Shown: in pieces, positions 1 through 14,346 of the stretch
Layout: every line of letters begins with the position of its first letter
How positions within the stretch are numbered: the stretch's first letter is position 1
Source of the DNA: Hydractinia symbiolongicarpus
Taxonomy: Eukaryota > Cnidaria > Hydrozoa > Anthoathecata > Hydractiniidae
NCBI RefSeq assembly: GCF_029227915.1
Contig: NC_079885.1
Coordinates: forward strand, 5,392,001 to 5,456,000
Reading direction: 5' to 3'
DNA: 64,000 nt
The notes under the pieces: generated by a model
Seen by the model: the letters and a program-made list of their open reading frames with translations, nothing else
Database searches by the model: none
Told to the model about the DNA's origin: nothing
Made by a program: the position numbers and the translations under genes

Positions 1-183
1 AAATTTATTTTTAAATAAACTCAAGCACAATTTCCCATTTTTCTATCTTTCCATCCATCTTTAAATACTTTATGAATAAAAATTATAGGTTATAACCTTC
101 ATTGACCTGTAGAGGTACTTTGTTTCTTTTCTCTTTTGCAGTGATTATAAAACATGTACTAATACTTTTTCTTATTCTTGTAG

Positions 184-3100
184 ACTTCCACAGTTGGCCA
201 CGAGAGCTTGTTTAATGAGTACTGAAGCTTTAAAGGCAACTGAGAAATATCCAGAGGCGGCTGTTGAATATATCAAACTTACAAATGAAGTACATGAAGT
301 GAACATTTTTTTGTTTTACACCAAAAAAATAATTATGTTATTAAAAAATATAATACTAACATTAAGTAACTGAGTACTTTAAAAAAGATCAGTAAAATGA
401 GCTATTTATCAAAATCAATTTCGTATTTTTGCATGTTTAACAAATATAATTATAAAATATCAAATCAATGACCTTGTTTATGTGTTCTTTATAATAAGTA
501 GCTGTCAGCATATCAATGTGCAGTAATTAGTTATTTACATTGTTTTTATTATCTGTAACTATTAGGTCAAGTACTTTTAAGCTTTCACTAACACTTCACT
601 TCTGTTGTAGGATTCAGACTTACGCAGTGCATTATTGTTAGAGCAAGCAGCTCATTGTTATCTCCATAATAATCAGCCATTGATACGAAAATATGCATTT
701 CATATGATTCTAGCTGGTCATAGATATAGCAAATCAGTTCAGGTGTGTGTTCTATTGCAGCTAAATAAAAAGCAAACTTTTTAAAATTACTCCACCTTTC
801 AACGTTATTGGATTTCCCTAAGACCCACTATCTATACAATAATACCTCAGTTCTGTGTCTCTGTAACAGGCAAAGTGGATCTGTTCATTTTCCCTTGATG
901 TTGCCGAAAAATGCATGTCTAATAAGGTAAATTTTCTGACGTTACGGCGCGACGTCAATGACACTACTTTAACGACAATATCCTATATTAAATTGATGAA
1001 GCCATTACAGTGCACTTAAAACTTTGAGGCCAAATAACTTGGAACAAGGGTGGTGTCGTCAATGTTTTTTCACCGGGTGGGTAACTAGGGACCACCTGGG
1101 ACCAAAACCCTTATATCTCATTAACCATTCATCAAAAGCACGTGATTACATACATTTTCTTGATCAGCGCTTTAAACTCCGCACAATAGAGGCAACGTAA
1201 AAACAATGTTCTAATTTATTTTGCAGATGGGTTGCTAAAATGCATATGACGCTTATTTTTCAATTTTATCCCGCCTCAGTGGATTTTTCCACGGGCTTTA
1301 TTGACTAGTATGCATGAATAATCTCATACTTGAATATTTGGTACCAGTATGAAACCTGGCAATGGCGAAGTTTTGGGGAAAATAAAAATCATACAGGTAC
1401 AAATCTTATGCTGGTTTGATGGACAGATATGAGTTTTTATACTGGTATAAATTTTTCATGTAAACATGATTTATCCAGAATAAAAATATTTGTAAAAAGT
1501 TATGAAGCATGTGCAATTACTACAAAGCTGACAGAAAAAAACGCATTGTAAAAACAACGAAACTTCGTTATGCCAGATAAATGAAATTATACATTCAAAA
1601 GAAAAACCTCCCGAGTCAATTTAGTTTCAGAATAAGTTTTAGGAATTGACAGACTGACAGAAATTTTATTTTCCATTATGGCAGCTATCCTTTCATTGTT
1701 TGGATTAAGGGTCTTTGACACTGGTAATCTGATATGTATTTGTAATTCTGATGTACAGGTATTATACCTGTATTTTAATTAGTTTAATTTCATTTTGTTA
1801 TCTACAAACATATTTTTAGAGAAAGCATACACTTCGATGTTACATCAATGCACTTCAAGTTTATGAACAAAAAGGGTGGCATTTGGCAGAGGTGCAGTAC
1901 AATAATTGATTTTTATAGAACAATGTCTGGGATGTAGTGCAATTTTTAAATTTACTAAGAAAAGACTTTAAAAGGGTTTTTTTCTTGGTTTTGATTGTTT
2001 GTTTGTTTGTTTGTTTTATAATTACTTTTTATATTGTGAGAAAGAAATAAAAATCGAAAGGGAATGTCTTTATTTTAGGATCATGTCAACTTTATCATTG
2101 GAAGGCAATCGTTTAATTTGGGAAACCTAAATGATGCCCAACTGTCACTCAAGGCTTTGTTATCTTATGAAAGCCAGCAACCACCTTCCCAGCAAGCAGC
2201 ACATTTAAGAGAATTTCTAGCTGTGTTCAAGGTACTTGTGACAAAAAATGCATCATTTTAAAAAATTGTTTTTAAATAACTAATAAGTCTCAACATTTTA
2301 GTTAACTGTTTTAAAATTGGAATAAAATTTTGTTATTGTTCATTTTGTTTTCTTTGTTGTACACATGTTTTTATTAATTTTCAGCAAAATCTAGAATCAA
2401 AGAAAACGAAAAACCCTTCATCAGCTGAAAAACTTCCTATTTTACAACTACCTGTGATAGATTGCCAAGCCACCAGATGTTTACTTTACATGCAAGACCA
2501 AGTTATACCTGTAACGCCAAGTACAACAAGCACTTCAACATCCAGGCGATCCAGGACGGTTTATGCTGGCTCATACACATTCCAAAAAAACTTTTCCAAA
2601 TCTTTTATAAAGCGCTGGGCCGAATTAGAAAAAAAAGTTGTTCAATTTGTGACTGGCGATTTACCGTATCCTTTTAAACCATACACACCTTGTCTTTCTG
2701 TACACACTGACAATAGATCAAAAGCATTCATAGCAGTTGGAGGTATGTATTTATATATTCCTTCAAATCTTAAAATATTAAGACAAATGTAGTAGTACCT
2801 CATCAACAGTCTTAAAAATCCCTTGTGGTTGTTGCCAAACTTAAATTGCTACATTACCTTTGCACTCCTATTTTTTGTTTCTGGAATACATCGGAAAATA
2901 TTCAAGTTTTCAGATACGATTTTTAATTTTTTGATTGTTTTACTTTCATATATCTTCGATTTTTTCAGAACAATTTGCATATGAGATCCAGTGCTCAAAC
3001 CCTCTGAAGATCCCATTAAACTTGTTACAGTTATCTTTATTATGGGAATTTCAAACATCTTCTGAAGATAGTGCGGTTATAACTAATAAAGTTAGTATTT

Positions 3101-6100
3101 TTTAATGAAACTATGAAAAAAGTCCCAATTTCTGGTTACCTACATGGAGGAAGTTGTTAGTCAAGATATTTAGTGCTTTTAATAGCGCTATTGACATCAA
3201 TTTAGGAAATTTCCTTAGAATAAGCCAATATCTCCTTTCAAAAATGAAACACCTACTTTGAATGAGTCACAGACACAGCATATTATTATATAAGACCAGT
3301 TGTGAGCCATGTGGAAAAACTTACAGGCCTTGCCATGTGCAAATAACCTCCAGAGCAATTAATTGCTCGCGTCAGAGCGTCCACGCGAGCAATTTTGCTC
3401 GCCATATTTTTCGCTAAAAAAACTTTACATTTAGTCTCTCAGGGCATCTTTTTCAGGAGAGGCGTGCGCCTTGGCACACACCTAAATCGTTTAAGGCGTG
3501 TGATTAAAATGCCTGCCACATTTCCAGTTTGGTCGGAGATGTCCGTGGCTTGTTTAGAACTTTCGTCGGTTAAAACGTCCGATAGATTTCCGTCTTGGAC
3601 GGACACTTTTAGATATCAGAATTATTGAATAGTCCTGGTCCTTGAAATCCACGAGCAAGCCTATTCATAGCCAACCTGACCATCCTAGCTAATTCACCGA
3701 CTCCTGATTTAGTTAAAAGAACTACGTAGACATAAATCTCTTTTGCCTGGCCCCTTCGTCGTTGGTAACCAGGTCTTGCACAAGAAATCCAGCCATGCGG
3801 TTCTTAACTAATGCAGAGGTGAACGCCGACGGAGCACGGATGACGGAAGTCTGCAAAACTGCACTTACAGGCGGAACAGACATGGATTTAATTGTGGATA
3901 ATTTCTTCATTTGACGAAACAATTTGAAACCATAGCAGGTCCAAATTTAATGGATTATTTTCTTTATGCCGCAACTGTTATTCAAACAATTTTAAAAACG
4001 AAACCCACGTGCGGTATAATTTTTTTTTCTGTATAAATTTTATGTACCTGACGGGTACCTGAACTTTCGAATGAATTTGGAAGTTTTATTTAAACCATGC
4101 AGATAAAGATTTTTTTAATTTGAAAACGAAGCATATTTTTTCCTATTTGCTGAAAAATAAACAATAAATTTATGAAAACGACAGTATAGTCATGCATACT
4201 ATATCGGACATGTAGAAAAGGAAGTTAAGATTGAGAGAGTCGCTATACCAGTAGACGCTCGATCATCGTGTTTGGGGTTCACGATTTAAAACGTCCCCCA
4301 CTTTTCTACTGCAAAATGAATGCGCAACAAAGATTAACCCGTATCGTGGAAAATAATCACACCAAATATCTTTTCACTTTCAGGCTGAGCGTTCGTGCAG
4401 GAATTTCACTTAAAAGACCAATCAATTCTTAAGAAAAACGCTTACAATTATCTCAAAATGTTATTATTTACGCGAGCACTACGCGGCGCGAGCAATTGCT
4501 TGCGACTCATGGCAAGGCCTGTCTTACTTGCAGAAAATTAGTTTAAAATTACATCAAACAAAAAAATTTTGATAACACAATCAAGGACCCATTTAAGTGT
4601 AAATGTTGTTACGACAGTATGTTATCCTGTTTTCTTAATGTATAAAGTGCTTTAAACATTGATTATAGAGGAGTGCATCTGTCTGAAAAAAATTAATAGG
4701 CAGAAGAACTATGGAAGAAATCTGTCTCTCAAATTTTGATGACGTCAGGGATGACTTATAGATTCATTGAAACTACATTTTAGATATTTTTTGCTTATTG
4801 CGTTTATTGTGTAGAGCTTGAAGCACTAATCAATAAAATTTTAGGAAAAATTAAAGAGATACTGAGGTTTACAGGTTTTTTGATGATAACTTGTCAGTTC
4901 CAAAACTACCTCTGTTCCCCATCAGCTGGCAAGCTATTTGGTCCTAGAATGTTGTTTAATGGGTTAGTGATAAATTCCTTAACTCCAAAATACCTTGATC
5001 AAGTTATTGCAATATTGCAGGACAGTGAAAATTGGAGAATCATAATCAGATTTAATTAATTTCAAGTTTTTATTAATGTTGTCCACCAAATTTTTGCCCT
5101 CAAGTTGAAGGTAATGCAATAAGGTCATTAGACTTTGCTAATATAGACTACGACACATGACCTTGGAGCATAAAATTGCATTTCCAGATAGCATTTTTTG
5201 TATTGGTATATCGATTGCATAGTGGGATATTGCAAATAAACATTTGATAAACTCCACTTGCATTTTTCTTTTTAGGAAAGTGAACAACCAGATTATATTT
5301 GGACTGAAGTGATTGATAATTTTCAGATTAAACCAGGAGAGAAGAAACCAGTCAGTTAATTTTTTCCCTTTGTAGAGAATATTTTCTTTGTGCATGTATT
5401 TATCTAAAATATTTTTTTGTTTAGGCATGTTTACGGTTGATATCGAAAACCGCAGGTCACGTTAGAATAATGGGGATTAAATATACATTAAGTAGCATTG
5501 GAGTTATAAGTTCTGTTGATGAATATGGTAAATCGGAATTAAGCATGCATCAGGAAGGTATTTTGAAAAGTGTTGGTATACTTGGAATGCAATCAATTGA
5601 TGTAAAAGGACCGAGGCTAAATGCCAATAAACAACAGAAATCTTCTGTTGTTTATGGTGTTGATAAAAGATTAGAAACATGCATTCTCCCAGTACTGCCA
5701 TTATTAGAGGTAATCTTATCGAATTTTGTACAGTAATCAGGTCAGTGCTCAATATATATAATGTTGTTGGAGAAGCAAAGGCTTATTTTTGGCGAAATTA
5801 AATTAAAAATATTCAAATTACGTATTATTTTTAAAACTGTGAGATGACAACCCTCTAATAAAAAATGACTAATATCAAGGAATTCATAAAAAAGAGATAG
5901 AGCTTTGTAAAATGGGGGTGGCACACCAATTTCTTGAAAGTTTTCCAATATTTTTGTTAGTATATAATTCAAAATGATAAAAACCCAGCTATAGAAAGAT
6001 TCAGTGTCATTGGGTTAACCATTCTATTGTTATTTACCAAAGTATGCCAGGGATATTTAATGAAAAAAACTATGTTTTTACAAAAGCAACATGACATTAA

Positions 6101-9100
6101 AACTTGAAAATTTTTGTATTCTTTATATCCAAATTTTATTTCCAGAAAGCGATAATTAGAGTGAAAGTCACCACCATTCTTAAATGAAAGTCAATATGCT
6201 TAGTTCATATTTTCATATTTGTGACACAACACTGTGTACATACTCAACAAAATGTATAGGACAATGGATTAAGTTTTACCTACATGATCCTCTTCTCAGA
6301 GTGATTTAAATTTATCTCAACATTCCATTGAAGTGTATCAAAATATTTGAATGAGGAATTAGAGAAAGTACCAATGCAAACCACTACATATGAAGGTTTA
6401 AGTGATGAAGAAGACGAGTTAAATTCCATTAGAACAATAAATTTGAAAAAATTGTGTTGTTCTAACAGGGTGAAAATGTGGCAAGGAATTTGAAAACTTG
6501 CTTTGTTCATTGTTAGTTAACCTTGATTGTATGACCCAACTCGAATAATTTTATATATTAAGTTTAAGTTGGTGTTAGAAATCACATCTTCATCTTCATA
6601 AAAAAAATATTTTCCAAGAATTTAATAACGTGCAAATTGGTAAAGAAATGATACTACTTCCAAAATACAAAAAATTTAACACTATTTTTGTTTTATATTT
6701 ATCCCAAAGCATGATAAATAAAATAAATCACACTTACAGGAGATTCACAAATTCAATTTATTCAATTAGTATTACTTTGCCTCATTCATTCAGAGTGTGT
6801 GTGTTTACATCCCTACAGAAATATGTCACACAAGTTAGTAATTTAACAAACAGATCCACACTGTCATGGCAGCGACTGTGGTACCACTCTGACTTTAAAG
6901 AACTTAAGAACCAAGGTTCACAAATATAAAAAAATTACACAGTTTTTTTTTTACACTATATGAACACTAAGCCAAACTTGTCATCAATTGTTGGTTCTCC
7001 TGAAAAAAAGAAGACAACAAAAATTTATGTGGATTAAACCAAACTTTTTCAAAGTGATTAATTTTCTTCTTTTAGAAATAAATAAGTACCTTTATCAATA
7101 AAAAACTGGATTTTTCTCTCTTTTTTACAAAGTGTGAGTCACTGAATTTTCTTGTTTTGTTTGCAGGTAAAAATGAATGATCTACCAGTTACGCTGTTAT
7201 GTGGTGAAGTGCAAAAAGGATATTTTCAATTTAAAAATGTTGGACAAGTCCCATTAAAGAATCTCCACTTGGCTTGCAGTCGACCACAGTGTTTTTCTTT
7301 TGGAAACAACACCAGTTGCCAAACCGATCAAAAAGACAGTTGTGAGAATTCTGGGAATAGAAAATTCAGTAATAGTTGTTATAAAATACCACAAGACTAT
7401 TTGACAAAGGATAATAGTGTAGTAAAAATTCCGTTAGAAAATAATCGTTTAGCACATGGTGAAGAAATTACTTTGCCAGTGTTCATGTATGGTCTAGATA
7501 CGTCAGGCGTACATGAAGTGGACTTTCTTTTTTATTATGAACCTGAAGAAAGTATCACAGAAGTACCATACAGGTTTCTTCAGCAGATGATACGTTTACA
7601 AACACTAAGTACACTCAATTTACTAACAACTAGTCATAAAACGAAATTGTTGCAAGTTTCTAATAAAGATGAAATCACAGTGGATCGAACGGATAGGTTA
7701 GTTTCTTGTTGGGTGCAGGCAATTTTGTAATGTAGACTTCTAAACGCTTTATATATCATGCGACTATGTATATTTAATTAGCAGCAGTGTCAATTTTTGA
7801 TCAGTCAAACTCTAAAAAATGCAGGGTTTGAAACATCGAAATAAAAAATATTTTGTCACAAATTAATTTGTAGATCTAAATGGAGCTATAATGTCTAAAA
7901 GAAATGGCCAGATGTCAATTTTTTTACGTAACACATTTAGTCACGTTCAGTGATATTTCAATATCTTCTAGTCCATTTGGGGGTCTTTGCTTCCTTTATG
8001 GTACAATAACTTGTCAGTGGCTTATAGATATGCCAAGATAATACCAGCAAATATTTCACAAGGTCAACAGTGTTATTATTTTTTTAGTGAATCTAAGGAA
8101 CAGCTGCTTGTCTCTTTAACAATAGAAAATAGAGCTCAAGTAAGGATTTCTGTTATATCGTTTATTCCAACCTGGAAAATTACCTTAGTTAAATAAAAAG
8201 GAGAAATGCCCCATCAATGTTGATATCCTGCTTGTTTTTAGGGTTCTTTGAATTTACGATGTGTTGAGTTCACATTAAAACACTTGCAATGTTACAGTTC
8301 AAAATGGAAAGTAGAAAGTCTAGTAAACCTACCAATCGGTAAGAATAAAAAAATGGATTTTGAATTTTTTATTTTGTAAGATCACCTTTGTATCCTTTTT
8401 TTCCCTGAGATTTTGGTAAATAGCAAAAAGTAACTCAGGGGGCAATAGCTTCAAACATTAAGCTCTGTCATGCATTGCCATTTTTTGCTTGGGTAAAATA
8501 TTGCCCTTGTAAACAGTTATAGGGTTAATATTGCATAGTTGGCATTATGTGATAGACTAATTTTGTGATATAGAGCCAAACTGGTCTATAACTTTTCTTT
8601 AAAAAAAGGCATTAAATTTGATTAAAGCTGATAGCAACAGTAAATTTAGTTTGCCACTATACCACAACACTTTGACTAACTTTTAAAAATGTGTCATTTT
8701 TCTATGACTTTGTTAGTAATAAACTAAAAAAATTTAAAATGAATAAATTTATTAAGTTTTAATTTCTATGAGCATAACATGGCTTTAGATATTGTGTGTT
8801 GTTGTGTGGGGAAATAATTGACAACTCTTCACAAAATAATTTAGTGTAAAATTATTTCTAGAAACTTATCGATTGCGACCTGGTGAAACATGTAACTTAC
8901 ATTTAAAGGCAATTGCATCATCAAAAAATAATGGTATTTTTACTACTTTTATTGCTTACAAGTATTTCCGAGTGCTCACTTTTGTTTAAAAATCCAGTTA
9001 TTTCTTTTTTTCTTTTACAATTATTTTAACTGTTTTTTAGACTTAGAAGCTTGTGTTTCAACAATACCATTAGGTGTATGTGATCAGGTAAGATTGAAAG

Positions 9101-11114
9101 TTGTTTTCAGGAAATAATGGCACATGGCACACTTTAGAAAAGGAGATTTTTGGTCCTAAAATATCTAGCTAGTTACGTATATACCTAAATACGTATTTTC
9201 TTTACCAACACCACCATGACCCTTTTAATGGTATTTGTTAATAGTGAACTGAACACGTTTAAAATGGGTTTCTTCGAACCACACTAGAGTGGGTGATGTT
9301 TAAGCACTGTTGTGTTTCTTCTGAGAAGAGTTGTGATGCACACCAACTGAGAATATTGCTTAAGTGAGGGAAAAGTGTTCAGGGGGGGGGGGGGGGACTC
9401 CTGAAGGTTGCTAAGAATGTTCTTTAATTTTTAGCTAAGTTTAAGTATGTGAATATTTAACAAAACAAATTTATTTGTAATTTTTTCTTTCTTTTGTAAC
9501 AGAATGTAGATGACACACCATTATTGGACTTATTCTTGAAATCACCAGTGAATGCACAAGCAGTCATCGACTCATTAGGTCTTATTTTATTCTGGGAGGT
9601 ATGACAATTTATCGTTTGCCAGTATTACAAAAGTAAAGCTGAATAAAAAAAAAATGAGGAATTGTACTTTACAAGTTTGGGTATGGGAATATTTTAAGCG
9701 TTTAATAGCCTGTCAAGGAAGAAATTGAGTCTATATGGTTAAATATATATACCGATAACTGAATACATGATCACACCCACTATTAAGATGGCTTCACTTT
9801 TTTAATTTTTTTGCCTTCAACAAAAATACATGTTTTTCCTTATGTGATAAAATTTGTTAAAAGTTTGTTTTTTACATACAAAACCTTTGGCAATATGGAG
9901 ACCTATAAATCAAAGAAGCAAATTTATATATTTATGTTTTTTATATACGTGTTTTTTATTTGTGGAAAAAACAATTACTTATTGACATTGTTCAGCAATG
10001 CAATCATGTTAAAAAGTCTGCTTTGTCAATTTCTGGGAAATAAAATCTACATTAGAAAATTTGTTTTAGACATTTTACATTGATGAAGGTTTCACACGTA
10101 ATGTAATTATGGGTCAAAGTCATGCAACACTTCCTAAATCAAAACAGTATTTGGAAAATTATGTAAGTGCTTATTGTTTTTTATAATTGCTTTGAGAGTA
10201 GGATTAAATTTTGTGAATTATTTTCGAATTTTTCAGATGCTATGTTGAGATTTTTAAGCCTATGTTTCTAGACCATAGCGGCTCATGCTGTTGCAACACA
10301 AACACTGTCTGCAAAAGACCATGTCAGCGTTTCGTACGAATATACTGCTATTGTAAAACATGACTTCACTAAAAACAGGTAATATTGATAATCCTTCTTC
10401 TTCACCTGTTTTTTTAATTTGTTTCTTTGTGGTATATTTACGTTATGAATATTTTTTTAACTACTATTCTAGTATAGAATCTTGGCTGAAGTAAACTACA
10501 ATATTGAGTTAAAATACTTTTTCTGTTTCTTTTTTTAGTATTTGCATTGTTCCAGTGACTGTAAAATGTTTCAACATGAACAATGAAGAAGTTGAAATTG
10601 AAATCGAGACTATTGATTTATATGACGATAATAGGTTTGTCAAATTTGACTGGTCTGTTTAATTTAACTGTTTGTTATTATTTATTTTAAAAGGAAAAAA
10701 GATGTTAAAGATGTTTTTTGTCCTATCACATCCAGAAAATTAGGATAACGTGTTACTAGTTTCATAAAAAAAATTTAAATAAGAAGCACTGCATTGTGTG
10801 TTTTGGTAAGGAACATCGAACATTGTCTACTTTAATTTTACTCATTGCTTGATTGCTTCTGTTATAGCCAAGTTCCTGTACAAGCATCTAGTCTTATTCA
10901 GTGGGTTGGCAGACGAGAAGGAGCCTTTACAGTTTCTGAAAATTCAGATATAGGTATTGTTGTCAATGCAATGTTGACCACTGTTGGAATATATGAGATT
11001 CAAAACATTAATGTTTATGTAAGAAGTAGAAACTCGAATGGTAAACTACAAAAAATAGCTTTAGTGTTACCTAAATCGCATTACATCATTGTTGAAGATG
11101 TTGCAGTCATGTAA
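184..11114 (+). CDS. TRAPPC8: TRAPPC8, 3' portion (18 exons, 5' end outside window)
   Basis: Large subunit of the TRAPP III tethering complex, which acts in ER-Golgi traffic and autophagy. Exons read by splice sites and phase: 184-289, 611-742, 1820-1891, 2079-2231, 2385-2742, 2969-3090, 5276-5350, 5425-5709, 7167-7696, 8088-8139, 8242-8338, 8862-8933, 9041-9087, 9503-9598, 10070-10162, 10272-10378, 10539-10634, 10868-11114. All phases join without a stop and give about 912 residues, against roughly 1,435 in the human protein, so the N-terminal third lies upstream. Family signatures include DLRSALLLEQAAHCYLHNN (exon 2), ALLCGE-like TLLCGEVQKGYF and GVHEVDFLFYYE (exon 9), and a beta-rich C-terminal half. 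A small ambiguity is the acceptor of exon 10: 8087/8088 keeps the frame, whereas the longer open frame from about 7972 does not join exon 9 at its best donor. Confidence 0.93.
3323..4522. mobile_element. Non-autonomous DNA transposon in a TRAPPC8 intron
   Basis: The element sits in the 2.2-kb intron between exons 6 and 7. It starts with ACAGGCCTTGCCATG and ends with CATGGCAAGGCCTGT, a perfect 15-bp terminal inverted repeat. Subterminal 'cgcgagcaatt...gctcg' palindromes occur at both ends. CTT flanks both sides (3320-3322 and 4523-4525), a possible 3-bp target duplication. No transposase frame is seen inside. The family is not identified. Confidence 0.75.
9382..9396 (+). repeat. Poly-G tract, 15 G
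   Basis: An uninterrupted run of 15 G in a TRAPPC8 intron, striking in so AT-rich a region. It could be a G-rich structure or a site prone to sequencing length error. Confidence 0.9.
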
Positions 11115-11306
11115 TTATTTAGAATTGTGTATGTTTTTTATAAACAACGGTTTGTTAAAGGCTGAGGCTAAGATTTCGCTCAAATTTAAGTAGCTGTATC
11201 AAGCAACTTGTCTACCTGAAAATTTATGAAGTCAGGTAACCAAGGCTCAAATCTGGATAAACAACTTATACAAAAAAACATTTAAAAGAAAAACAGTGTT
11301 TTTTCT

Positions 11307-11312
11307 AATAAA
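11307..11312 (+). terminator. Poly-A signal of TRAPPC8
   Basis: The first AATAAA after the TRAPPC8 stop codon, 193 bases downstream and on the coding strand. Confidence 0.6.
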
Positions 11313-12549
11313 TAATTTCAATGTAAAGTCTTTGTTTGAATGTTGTGCTCTTCAAATTTTTATCTATTCTAAGAAATCACAACTTTGCCCTTAGCAGCTA
11401 AAGGTGACATAAAAATAGAGTTGCTTATCAAAAACTACTATCAATGCTTTCTTATTTATTGATTTATAATTTTATTGAATCATAGCAACCTTTTCTAGTT
11501 CATTTTATTTCATGGTGTCAATTTTTTTGCCACAATGAAATGCTGTTTTTCTGTTCGTTGTTAAAAACTTGTGTTTCATGTCGGTAATTTATATTTGTTT
11601 TGCGACCATATGCTCCAACACACAAACAATAGTTAAATTTAAATAAGAGCACAACCTTTGTAAGTTCAAGTAACATCCAACTTGAATAATGATATAAATT
11701 AAATAAAAATTAAGAATTTTAATATACACGTTGTTGTTCGCTGAAAGGCTGCAAATCAAACTGCAAATTCCCTCCTTTCTCGTGCTTATCAATATCAAAA
11801 CATTGTTAATTGAAGCTGTGTATTTATTTTCATGATATAACATTGGATAATCATAATGTTGAAGTATTGTTCACATGCCGTCATTTTGTCTGTTTTTAAA
11901 CTTGAGGAAACAAACATCAGTTGTGTATAAATGATCAGATTTGTTGTCATAGATAGTGTTCTTTAGAATAATTTGATATAGATTGTTGAAATATTTTATA
12001 TTTCTCTACCAGAAATTTTGGCCATTATACATTGAAACAATTGTAGTAGCAATTTTTTCATTAATCTTTCTGATAATTTTGAGAGTATATAAAAATTATT
12101 TTGTAATTTTTTGTTTATTTTAATCATACTATGATATATAATTTAATTTTATAGCTGTTACTTTCATGGTATTACTTTTTGATTTTACCATTAATCCTTT
12201 TGTCGATAAATACAGTCTCCAGTAAGGAAGATCCAGCCAAAACAGGGTGACCACCAGTCATGAAAAATTTATGGAATTTGACTTGGTCCAGGAATAGTGG
12301 TGGTAAACATCTTTTTTTAAAAAAACATCTTAGAAATGTCATTAATGATTTCCCCTGCATTAAATTATTATCTAATTGATGACTTTACTAAATATTTCAC
12401 CACATTCAGTAGAAACTCATTATATCATAAGATTTCGAGTTGTTGCAAAACATAATGTGGACAAGTATCTGTTAAATGATGTTAATAGCAAACAACTTGT
12501 GTACTTTACATTTATTTCACATTACTGTAAATGTGTTTATCACAATTAG
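11313..12549. other. Intergenic, no gene seen
   Basis: AT-rich spacer between TRAPPC8 and the ethanolamine kinase gene. Short open frames on the minus strand at 11589-11843 and 12172-12360 show no family resemblance or splice logic. Confidence 0.6.
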
Positions 12550-12561
12550 ATACGTAAAAAT

Positions 12562-14263
12562 ATGAACAAAGGGAATGTATTACCACATTTAGAAATAGAA
12601 ATTGACCATGAAAACAATGATAGTATTAGGCGAATCATTAGGCATGTCAGAAAGGATTGGAATATTTCTTCTATCAAGTACAAGATTTTTAACGGCACAA
12701 CAAACACCTTAATTGGATGTTACATTAACGATAATGACATGTTACTGATACGTGTTTATGGTAAAAACTCAGAGCTTTTTCTAAACCGAAGTAAAGAAAT
12801 TGAGAATATTATGTTACTTAATCAACATGGGTTAGCTGCAGATATATTATGTACATTCTTGAATGGTTACTGCTACAAGTATGTTGTGGGTAGAGTGTTG
12901 ATCGCTCCTGAGTTGAGTGATCATGTCTTATCAACACATTGTGCAAAGTTGTTGGCAAAGTTGCATACACTACCAATACAAAGCAATGCTGGATCAGAAC
13001 TGTTTCCAACCATTTACAGATATTTGGAATTGATCCCTAAGAAGTTCAGTGATGGTAAACAACAGGATAGGTAAAATATTTTAATCTTAGGTGTTTTGTT
13101 TTGTGTGAAAAATTGATATGCTGCGTTTTACGTGCAGTCGACTCATAGTATTTGGAACTATTAAAAGGAATTAGAACAATGCTAGTGAGTTTGAGATATT
13201 AAATACTTTTCTTTCAATTAATAATAACTTGATTAAAACTTGGTTTTCTTTAAATAGAGTTTGTCATCATTTGATAGTTTCAAACAGAAATACAGGATGC
13301 GGTGGATATGTGGATATGTTGCAAAAAAAACTTTTGACTGACTTATGACTTCGTTTTCTTGCATTCATTTTTAATTCATTTTTAACTTGGTTTACAACCA
13401 AACGCTGCCTCAAAACTACATAAGAGAAAGTCAATATATAATTTTTTGCTGTGAGAGTATTTAATCCTAGCAAAGTGTAGCAATATCACTGGCAAAATCG
13501 TAAATAAGGCACTTGACAATGAATGAACTTTTAAATATAGATATCAGGATATCTATATTTCCTTGACAAACAATATTAACAAAAAGATTTTGTTGGGGTT
13601 TGTTATTATTGAAGAATACTATATTTTTGAAGTGTAGTGAAACATATTGGTTAATAAAATCTGTCGATGCCAAAACTAAAACAATTTAATTCATTGATAA
13701 TATGGCCTGGAAAATATGCATAATTCAAATTTATCATGTTCACTAAACCTATACAGCATCAAAAAGCCAGAGATCAAAAGCCATGGAATAAAAATAAAAG
13801 TAATTTTACCAACTGTTGTTGCCAAAAATATATATATATAAATTAAGATAAAATTGTTTGATTTTAGATTTCTAAATAGCATACCTAACTTGGATGATCT
13901 GCGTAATGAGGTTGATTATTTTCAAAAATTAATACCAACACATTCTTACAGAGATGTTGTGTTCTGTCATAATGATATTTCCTGTGAAAATTTGGTTTAT
14001 AACCAGGAAGAAGGTATCTTGGAATTTGCTGTGTATACAAATGTTTTTTACTTTGTTATAGCTCTTTCTATTCACATTGGCAATGTTAGCATCAGCATCG
14101 ATTTTTTTCACTTTTTTTTCTACAAATTCTTATTCTTTCTTTAGATGTTTTGCATGCTATAGATTTCGAATTTAGTTTCCCCAATTATGCTGGCTTTGAT
14201 ATTGGGAACTTATTTGATGAATTTGCAGGTTGGTTCTCTTCACCATGTATTAACTATCATGGT

Positions 14264-14346
<83 letters not shown>

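Noticed and set aside
7972-8087. Longer version of TRAPPC8 exon 10
   Set aside because: Open but out of phase with exon 9 at its GTTAGT donor, and the peptide does not resemble the family; acceptor 8087/8088 fits both.
9811-10083. 90-residue frame in TRAPPC8
   Set aside because: Mostly intron sequence before the acceptor at 10069; only its end overlaps a genuine exon, in a different frame.
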